From assembly GCA_947367725.1 (NCBI GenBank), contig CANBFZ010000131.1:1-5848 (forward strand): DNA of 5,848 nucleotides, read 5' to 3'. This document shows positions 1 through 3,470 of the stretch, one piece after another (position 1 is the stretch's first letter; each line of letters opens with the position of its first letter). The position numbers and the translations under genes were made by a program. Source of the stretch: an uncultured Eubacterium sp. (GTDB lineage Bacteria; Bacillota; Clostridia; Peptostreptococcales; Anaerovoracaceae). A model generated the notes under the pieces. The model saw only the letters and a list, made by a program, of their open reading frames with translations, was not told the DNA's origin and searched no databases.

Positions 1-30
1 AGAACTGAATATGAGATAGGTAAAACAGAA

Positions 31-75
31 ATGAAGAGGGGCGTAATAGAAGCGTTCCTCTTCATCTTTGTTTTT
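31..75 (+). terminator. Intrinsic terminator of an upstream gene
   Basis: A perfect 9-bp stem, ATGAAGAGG (31-39) with CCTCTTCAT (57-65), encloses a 17-nt loop and is followed by CTTTGTTTTT (66-75). This is the form of a Rho-independent terminator read rightward. It would end a transcript entering from the left edge and so separate that unit from the small-gene cluster that starts at 372. The loop is longer than usual. Confidence 0.75.
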
Positions 76-371
76 GGTGAGATGTAGAGTAATTCAGTAA
101 AATATGAATGAATCAAGGAGGAATCTATCAGTCACATTGAAGGAAATGTCAAAACATGGGATAAACTGTAAGGGTTCAATAAAGAATCAATAGATTTCAA
201 CGGAATTCATCATGCGTGCGGTGTGTTTCAATAGAATGCAAAGAAGTATTGTGTGTGAATGTAAATAACTGTAAAATATCGAAAAATATTGACGGGGGGG
301 GGGTACACGGTATAATGGATTCACAGGTTTAACAGAGAACTTGAGAAACACAGAAAGAGAGGTAGAAACTA
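76..371. other. Intergenic region, no gene seen, ends in promoter and leader
   Basis: About 300 bases lie between the terminator and the first gene. The only rightward frame of note is 104-193 (29 codons). It has no ribosome binding site at a useful distance and no recognisable motif, so I do not call it. The AAGGAGGA at 115-122 is not followed by a start codon at normal spacing. The stretch is AT-rich and may contain decayed coding sequence. Its last 80 bases hold the promoter and 5' leader of the gene at 372. Confidence 0.5.
289..316 (+). promoter_or_regulatory. Promoter with a G10 tract in its spacer
   Basis: TTGACG (289-294, five of six consensus bases) and a perfect TATAAT (311-316) are separated by 16 bp. 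Ten consecutive G (294-303) begin at the last base of the -35 box and fill more than half of the spacer. Transcription would start near 323, about 50 nt before the ATG at 372. A small inverted repeat, AATAT (275-279) and ATATT (286-290), overlaps the -35 box and could be an operator half-site pair. Gain or loss of one G would move the spacer to 17 or 15 bp, so promoter strength should change with tract length. Confidence 0.75.
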
Positions 372-569
372 ATGAGAATTATTATCGACACAGAAAAAGA
401 AAGAATCGTATTACCGAAGAACTTCTTTGTACAGTTGGACAAGATGAATAAAGTCCTTGCTGACGGTGGTTCTGATAGGAAGTGGACGGCTGAATCTTAT
501 GTAAGAGAGCAGTTTGAAAAGGTTATCAAGAATACGATGATTCGTCCAGAAGATAAGGTTGTGAAATAG
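372..569 (+). CDS. Small protein of unknown function (65 aa)
   Basis: I do not recognise the family with certainty. The 65-residue product is charged, soluble in appearance, and has no membrane segment or signal peptide. It opens with a short beta-like stretch (MRIIIDTEKERIVLP) and continues with a probable helical region at residues 17-55. That order is loosely reminiscent of small regulatory or accessory proteins of Bacillota mobile elements, but this is an impression, not an assignment. The start is supported by AGAGGT at 358-363, eight nt before the ATG. It is the first gene after the G10 promoter. The next gene begins 3 nt after its stop, so the two are probably co-transcribed and translationally coupled. 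Confidence 0.72.
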   Translation: MRIIIDTEKERIVLPKNFFVQLDKMNKVLADGGSDRKWTAESYVREQFEKVIKNTMIRPEDKVVK

Positions 570-572
570 GTC

Positions 573-758
573 ATGGCAAAAGGAACCAGAGTAACACAGA
601 AAGAAAGAGAAAAGATGTGGCGGCTTTATCAACAATGCGGCTCTTTCAAGAAAGTGGCAAAGAAAATGCGTCGAAGTCCTGATACCGTTTCACGCCATGT
701 GCATGAGATGGAAGCGGCGGTTGGTACGGCGGCATATATATTAAATGCGGAGGGATAA
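573..758 (+). CDS. Small helix-turn-helix DNA-binding protein (61 aa)
   Basis: The 61-residue product is basic. Residues 9-45 have the pattern of a helix-turn-helix of the resolvase or phage-repressor kind: a first helix (KEREKMWRLYQQCG), then SFKKVAKKM as the second helix, a turn at RRSP, and a recognition-like helix DTVSRHVHEM. It therefore probably binds DNA, as a small regulator or as an accessory factor of a mobile element. No catalytic or ligand-binding domain is attached. The gene starts 3 nt after the stop of the preceding gene and has only a weak binding site (TAGG at 567-570, ATAAGG at 553-558), which suggests coupling. Its 3' end provides the ribosome binding site of the next gene. 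Target and role are unknown. Confidence 0.8.
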   Translation: MAKGTRVTQKEREKMWRLYQQCGSFKKVAKKMRRSPDTVSRHVHEMEAAVGTAAYILNAEG

Positions 759-765
759 AATAAAA

Positions 766-1131
766 ATGAAGAAATGTGAAAGATGTGGTACAGTAGCACA
801 AAGTAAATTTTGCCCTAATTGTGGCGGGGAAATGAAGAACTTTATTCAACGGATAAGCAACGAGAAAAGTGATGTATGGGTTAGAATTTTGAAATTGACA
901 GCGTTAATTGAAGCGGCAATCATTTTATTTATTGCCATTTGCTTAATTATAGGAGCAATGTTCAATCCATGGGACGCAGGTTCATTTATTATACTCGCGC
1001 TTGTAGCTATCATTATTGCTATTGCAGGTTTTGTAATGAATATGGTTATTGTAAATGCTTTATATAATTTGCAAGCGATACGAAAAGCGGTAACGAAGGA
1101 ACAAAGAACGAGAGACATTAGTCAAGAGTAG
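766..1131 (+). CDS. Zinc-ribbon membrane protein with two TM helices (121 aa)
   Basis: The product begins with a zinc ribbon: C4-x2-C7 and C16-x2-C19, the second pair in the typical FCPNCG context. A short linker is followed by two hydrophobic segments, about residues 43-65 and 72-96, and a charged tail. The N-terminus and the tail should lie on the same side, probably the cytoplasm. I chose the ATG at 766 rather than the in-frame ATG at 745 because the cysteines then follow at once, as in this protein class, and because GGAGGG (749-754) lies 11 nt upstream of it. The gene overlaps nothing once this start is used, and follows the HTH gene by 7 nt. The next gene starts with the same kind of zinc ribbon, so the two are probably paralogous at the N-terminus. 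Function unknown. Confidence 0.85.
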   Translation: MKKCERCGTVAQSKFCPNCGGEMKNFIQRISNEKSDVWVRILKLTALIEAAIILFIAICLIIGAMFNPWDAGSFIILALVAIIIAIAGFVMNMVIVNALYNLQAIRKAVTKEQRTRDISQE

Positions 1132-1186
1132 GCGCAGCCTCTTAGTGATAAGGAAAAATAAGGATAGAAGGAAAGGATGGAAAGAA

Positions 1187-1489
1187 ATGAAAAAATGTAG
1201 CAAATGTGGAAAGCTTTCTGACAGTAATTTTTGTCCGAACTGTAGCGGTGAAATGATTGAAATGAATCCAGCGACAGAGATAGCAGCAGATGAATTTTCT
1301 AAAGACACTGTACAGTCAGTTGATAGTGGGAAGAACTCTGAGAGCATTGAACCCCAAGATAAATTTCTCGACAAAAAGAAAATAAAGGATATTATTGAAA
1401 ATATGAAAAGGATGCTTAAAGATAAGAAAAAGCGGTGGATTCTTGTCGGCATTCTCATGATTTTACTTGTGATAACTGAAAACGTTTAA
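1187..1489 (+). CDS. Zinc-ribbon, single-TM protein, apparently truncated by frameshift (100 aa)
   Basis: The N-terminus repeats the zinc ribbon of the preceding gene (C4-x2-C7, FCPNC with C16 and C19, then GEM). A polar, acidic linker (about 25-60), a lysine-rich stretch (63-83) and one hydrophobic segment (84-97) follow. Translation then stops at TAA 1487-1489, immediately after the membrane segment. Many Bacillota proteins continue here into an extracytoplasmic beta-rich domain. Such a domain is encoded directly downstream, in the +1 frame (1497-1838). Removing one base between 1476 and 1487, for example one T of TTT at 1485-1487, joins the two into a 216-aa protein. The start at 1187 is chosen over 1145 for the position of the cysteines and an AAGG-type site at 1173-1176. 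It may be a pseudogene or a strain variant. Confidence 0.7.
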   Translation: MKKCSKCGKLSDSNFCPNCSGEMIEMNPATEIAADEFSKDTVQSVDSGKNSESIEPQDKFLDKKKIKDIIENMKRMLKDKKKRWILVGILMILLVITENV

Positions 1490-1496
1490 AAAAGAA

Positions 1497-1838
1497 TTGG
1501 AAGCTACTATTATTGGAGATTGGCGAGAAAACGATTATGATTATGAAGACCTCTATAGGTTTACTCAAGATGGTAAGTATCAGGCCACTACTATTAGCAT
1601 TGATAATGATTGGACATTGTCTTATGATGAAGGGGAATATAGTATTGAGTATGATGAAGAAAACGCATCGGTAAGACTTTTGATAGATGGAGACAGTATT
1701 TTTACGGTATATGCAGATGAAGCGGAAAGGGCCATTCGGGAATTGGAACAAGGCTTCTGGTTCGATACAGACTTTTATCATGAGACAGATACAGATGATG
1801 CAACAAAATGGTTAGAAGAAGCAAGGAGGGATAACTAG
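1497..1838 (+). pseudogene. Detached C-terminal domain of the zinc-ribbon protein (113 codons, TTG start)
   Basis: This frame has no ATG near its beginning, only TTG at 1497, and no ribosome binding site, so independent translation is doubtful. The peptide is acidic, with alternating aromatic and charged residues (GDWRENDYDYEDLYRF, then DGKYQ, WTLSYDEGEYSIEYDEE and SVRLLIDGDS). This is the look of a lipocalin-like beta-sheet domain of the kind placed after a zinc ribbon and one membrane helix. The reading frame is open leftward only to the stop at 1473-1475. It therefore overlaps the preceding gene by a few codons, which is what a recent one-base indel would leave. I treat 1187-1838 as one disrupted gene. 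A sequencing error, or an inefficient +1 frameshift at GTT TAA, are alternatives. Confidence 0.6.
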
Positions 1839-1904
1839 CTTTAAACATTTGAAATCCAAATGGCGCAGGCTTTGAGGATTTCTTCATCAAAGGATAGATT
1901 TTCA

Positions 1905-1934
1905 GTGGCATCCTTCTATGAAAAATGATATAAT
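1905..1934 (+). promoter_or_regulatory. Extended -10 promoter for the 27-codon ORF
   Basis: A perfect TATAAT (1929-1934) is preceded by TGA (1926-1928), giving an extended -10. A weak -35, GTGGCA (1905-1910, four of six), lies 18 bp upstream. Transcription should start near 1941, within the palindrome at 1937-1955. The leader to the ATG at 2009 would be about 68 nt. Confidence 0.6.
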
Positions 1935-1936
1935 AA

Positions 1937-1955
1937 ACTTGTCAAGAGGACAAGT
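1937..1955. repeat. Palindrome at the predicted transcription start
   Basis: Perfect 7-bp arms, ACTTGTC (1937-1943) and GACAAGT (1949-1955), are separated by AAGAG. The centre lies within a few bases of the start predicted for the promoter at 1905-1934. It may be an operator for a dimeric repressor. If transcription begins a little upstream it would instead form a 5' hairpin whose loop AAGAG is complementary to CTCTT at 2134-2138. Confidence 0.55.
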
Positions 1956-2008
1956 CAAAAAGGCGGCTGGCAATATTCAAACTTTTCAAAAGGGAGAAAG
2001 GAGCCAAC

Positions 2009-2092
2009 ATGGTGAGAGTGACTCTTACATACTCCAAAGGGGTATTAAGGATTACTGTGAGCATGAAAAAACCGCCCAAGGCTGACAACTAA
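2009..2092 (+). CDS. 27-aa peptide, candidate small toxin or leader ORF
   Basis: ATG at 2009 is preceded by AAGGAG (1998-2003) at 5 nt, one of the best ribosome binding sites in the window. The 27-residue peptide starts MVRVTLTYSKGVLRITV, a basic and beta-prone stretch, and ends in a proline- and lysine-containing tail (KKPPKADN). There is no continuous hydrophobic segment, so it is not a classic membrane toxin. The last eight codons fall in the 5' arm and loop of the hairpin at 2069-2101, so antisense RNA from the leftward promoter would cover the end of the ORF. The arrangement resembles type I toxin-antitoxin genes. It could also be a regulatory peptide or a chance ORF in a structured RNA. 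I do not assign a function. Confidence 0.5.
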   Translation: MVRVTLTYSKGVLRITVSMKKPPKADN

Positions 2093-2101
2093 AGGCGGTT
2101 T
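2066..2101. terminator. Bidirectional terminator hairpin, stronger leftward
   Basis: AAACCGCC (2069-2076) pairs perfectly with GGCGGTTT (2094-2101) around a 17-nt loop. On the minus strand the stem runs into six T (complement of A at 2066-2071), a good intrinsic terminator for an RNA entering from the right. On the plus strand the tail TTTATCTGT is poorer, so rightward transcripts may partly read through. The stop codon of the 27-codon ORF lies in the loop. Confidence 0.65.
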
Positions 2102-2138
2102 ATCTGTCAATTAAGTCCAGCCGCTAGGCTTTCCTCTT
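2066..2138 (-). ncRNA. Putative antisense RNA of about 75 nt
   Basis: From the leftward promoter at 2145-2173 an RNA would start near 2138 and end at the T-run of the terminator hairpin at about 2066. It is fully complementary to the 3' part of the rightward RNA, including the last codons of the 27-aa ORF. Its first bases (CAAGAGGA, later GCGGCTGG) are the same as segments of the 5' leader of the rightward RNA. It could therefore compete with that leader for the same 3' partner. Its existence is inferred only from the promoter and terminator signals. Confidence 0.45.
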
Positions 2139-2144
2139 GGCACC

Positions 2145-2173
2145 AATATACCATAAAGAAGAGGAAAATTCAA
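2145..2173 (-). promoter_or_regulatory. Leftward promoter for antisense RNA
   Basis: Read on the minus strand, TTGAAT (plus positions 2168-2173) and TATATT (2145-2150) are separated by exactly 17 bp, with four of six and five of six consensus bases. No leftward ORF follows before the terminator at 2066-2101. The natural product is therefore a short non-coding RNA antisense to the 27-aa ORF transcript. Confidence 0.55.
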
Positions 2174-2202
2174 TAGGAAAACAAATTTTCCCATATAAAA
2201 GT

Positions 2203-2228
2203 TGTAGGTTTACAATAGATGTGTTACA
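2203..2228 (+). repeat. Left terminal inverted repeat of the IS
   Basis: It starts TGTAGGTTTACAA and ends GTGTTACA. Compared with the reverse complement of 3235-3260, the tip TG, the block AGGTTT and the inner block TGTTACA are shared or nearly so, and the middle is degenerate. It lies about 80 bp upstream of the transposase start. Confidence 0.7.
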
Positions 2229-2242
2229 ACTGAATAAAGAAA

Positions 2243-2270
2243 TTGCGGGAACTCATTTTTGTGCTATAGT
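2243..2270 (+). promoter_or_regulatory. Transposase promoter
   Basis: TATAGT (2265-2270) preceded by TGC (2262-2264) forms an extended -10. TTGCGG (2243-2248) at 16 bp is a partial -35. Transcription would begin near 2277, inside the element and downstream of the segment 2244-2254 that can pair with the ribosome binding site. Transcripts from this promoter would therefore escape that folding. Confidence 0.5.
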
Positions 2271-2309
2271 AAAGTTACCACACCAAACCATTACACAGGA
2301 GGTCCCGCA
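2244..2309 (+). promoter_or_regulatory. Candidate RBS-masking stem for read-through transcripts
   Basis: TGCGGGAACTC (2244-2254) is complementary at 10 of 11 positions to GAGGTCCCGCA (2299-2309). The latter contains most of the AGGAGGT ribosome binding site (2297-2303) and the first base of the ATG. Any transcript started outside the IS would carry both arms and could hide the transposase start. The same principle is known for other insertion sequences such as IS10 and IS50. Confidence 0.5.
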
Positions 2310-3250
2310 TGACAAGTATAACACAAGATATGAGATTTCGTCTATCCCTTTTAAATTATGCTGAAAAATATGGTGTTACTAAGGCTGCTATCAAATACAA
2401 GGTCAATCGTCAATACATCTATCGTTGGCATCGTCGTTTTGACGGCTCTATCCAGTCTCTCAGACAACATTCCAGAAAACCGCATCATCACCCTAAGCAG
2501 CATACACCTGAGGAACTGAAACTCATCAAAGATATGCGCCGAAGAAATCCTCACGCCGGACTTGTCGTCCTTTGGGTAAAACTCTCTCAGCGTGGATATT
2601 CTCGTTCGATTACCGGTCTTTGGCGTGTACTCAAAAGACTTGCACTTACTCCAATCAAGCCTCCAAATCCAAAGTATATCCCAAAGCCTTATGAACAAAT
2701 GAAATATCCAGGGCAAAGGGTGCAGGTTGATGTAAAGCATGTTCCGTCCGCTTGCTTAGTCGGTAAAGCTTCCGGTCAAAAATTCTATCAATACACTGCT
2801 ATAGATGAATTCTCTAGATTTCGCTATGTGGAAGCATTTGATGAAATCTCCAGCTATTCTTCTGCGATATTTTTAGAACACATGATAAAAGCGTTTTCTT
2901 TTACTGTGGAATGTGTACAGACAGACAATGGACCAGAGTTCACAAAACGATTTGTCAGCAAAAGAGCAAATGATCTTACCCGATTTGAGAAGAAACTCAA
3001 AGAGCTGAGTATTGAGCATAAGCTAATTAAACCTTTTACCCCAAGACATAATGGAAAGGTAGAACGCTCGCATAGAAAAGACAACGAATACTTCTATGCA
3101 ACCCATACATTCAACTCCTTTGCAGACTTTGCTGCCCAGCTAAAAGTCCATAACCGAAAGTACAACAACTTTCCTATGCGTCCACTGAAGTGGGTTTCTC
3201 CTAAGGACACTTTATTTAATTTTTTGCATGACGGTGTAACATATGTTTGA
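2309..3250 (+). CDS. IS481-like DDE transposase (313 aa)
   Basis: It catalyses strand cutting and transfer for the surrounding insertion sequence. Residues about 12-42 form an N-terminal helix-turn-helix (KYGVTKAAIKY, then VNRQYIYRWHRRF) that should bind the element ends. A second basic helical region follows (about 68-112). The integrase-core domain spans about 130-300, with catalytic D141 (VQVDVKH), D206 (QTDNGPEF) and E252 (NGKVERSH). The last two are separated by 45 residues rather than the usual 35 or so, owing to an insert around 212-228. The start is set by AGGAGGT (2297-2303) 5 nt upstream. The frame is intact to a stop within the right inverted repeat and all three acidic residues are present, so the enzyme may be active. 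A length of 313 residues is normal for single-ORF IS481 transposases. Confidence 0.95.
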   Translation: MTSITQDMRFRLSLLNYAEKYGVTKAAIKYKVNRQYIYRWHRRFDGSIQSLRQHSRKPHHHPKQHTPEELKLIKDMRRRNPHAGLVVLWVKLSQRGYSRSITGLWRVLKRLALTPIKPPNPKYIPKPYEQMKYPGQRVQVDVKHVPSACLVGKASGQKFYQYTAIDEFSRFRYVEAFDEISSYSSAIFLEHMIKAFSFTVECVQTDNGPEFTKRFVSKRANDLTRFEKKLKELSIEHKLIKPFTPRHNGKVERSHRKDNEYFYATHTFNSFADFAAQLKVHNRKYNNFPMRPLKWVSPKDTLFNFLHDGVTYV

Positions 3251-3260
3251 CAAACCTTCA
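3235..3260 (-). repeat. Right terminal inverted repeat of the IS
   Basis: It reads TGTAACATATG, then TTTGACAAACCTTCA on the plus strand, and mirrors the left end. The transposase stop TGA (3248-3250) is inside the repeat, so coding sequence reaches to within about 10 bp of the element's end. Confidence 0.7.
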
Positions 3261-3272
3261 AAAACAATCTTT

Positions 3273-3301
3273 TCCACATAGCGTCAACTATGTGGATTTT
3301 T
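3273..3301 (+). terminator. Intrinsic terminator downstream of the IS
   Basis: TCCACATAG (3273-3281) pairs perfectly with CTATGTGGA (3288-3296) around a 6-nt loop and is followed by TTTTT (3297-3301). It would stop rightward transcription from the transposase before it opposes the minus-strand operon. It lies just outside the predicted right end of the element. Confidence 0.8.
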
Positions 3302-3470
3302 ATGTAGGAACTATCGATTTTCGATAGTTCCGGAATATCAACCAACGTATGCTTCGCATACTCCTCCGCGCATTGCATTCGCTTCGCTGTCCGTTTTGCC
3401 TAGCCAACTGAAGTTGGGGTAAAAAGGCAAGAAAGTCTACCGCTGAAAAGAATCGGTGCAGCCGTCTTTA
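3302..3470. repeat. Gene-free stretch with three further hairpins
   Basis: No coding sequence is seen here. Three perfect inverted repeats follow the terminator: GGAACTATCGA (3307-3317) with TCGATAGTTCC (3321-3331) around TTT; GTATGC (3347-3352) with GCATAC (3356-3361) around TTC; and CCAACT (3404-3409) with AGTTGG (3412-3417). The last is enclosed by TTGCCT (3396-3401) and AGGCAA (3425-3430). None has a clear T-run on either strand, though the last may help end the leftward operon. The segment 3347-3400, rich in TTCG steps, looks like an intergenic palindromic repeat. Confidence 0.55.

Larger units (their letters stand above)
1943..2139. repeat. Two nested inverted segments flanking the small ORF
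   Basis: CAAGAGGA (1943-1950) is the reverse complement of TCCTCTTG (2132-2139), and GCGGCTGG (1963-1970) is the reverse complement of CCAGCCGC (2117-2124). Both are 8 bp and perfect, and the order is nested, so a transcript through the region could close on itself with its 5' and 3' ends paired. The intervening bases differ in length (12 against 7). The same pattern could also be read as the degenerate ends of a small miniature element of about 200 bp. Confidence 0.6.
2203..3260 (+). mobile_element. IS481-like insertion sequence, apparently complete
   Basis: The element is about 1.06 kb with a single DDE transposase gene and imperfect terminal inverted repeats. The left end (2203-2228) and the reverse complement of the right end (3235-3260) agree at about 19 of 26 positions. 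They share TG at the tip, AGGTTT just inside it, and GTTACA at the inner border. The exact outer border is uncertain by a few bases because no target-site duplication could be recognised. The right repeat contains the transposase stop codon. The family assignment rests on gene size, single-ORF organisation and the HTH plus DDE order; a distant relative of the IS3 or IS481 group is the alternative. Confidence 0.8.

Noticed and set aside
104..193. A 29-codon rightward ORF before the small-gene cluster
   Set aside because: It has no ribosome binding site at proper spacing, no recognisable motif, and ends before the promoter at 289-316.
294..303. G-quadruplex at the G10 run
   Set aside because: A single uninterrupted G run without three further G tracts nearby cannot form a standard intramolecular quadruplex; the promoter explanation is better supported.
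1060..1458. A leftward frame of 132 codons across the zinc-ribbon genes
   Set aside because: It is low-complexity, rich in F, S and L, arising from lysine- and glutamate-rich coding on the plus strand. No start signals are seen.
2163..2191. Inverted repeat GGAAAATT / AATTTTCC upstream of the IS
   Set aside because: It is an AT-rich 8-bp stem with a 13-nt loop, not followed by a T-run. Its left arm overlaps the -35 of the leftward promoter by chance or as a weak operator; too little to call.
2137..2364. A rightward frame of 75 codons spanning the left end of the IS
   Set aside because: It starts with TTG without a binding site, crosses the IS border, and overlaps the transposase in another frame.
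3431..3470. Terminator immediately after the transporter stop codon
   Set aside because: On the minus strand I find only stems of three or four base pairs with no good T-run. The nearest strong structure is the hairpin at 3396-3430.
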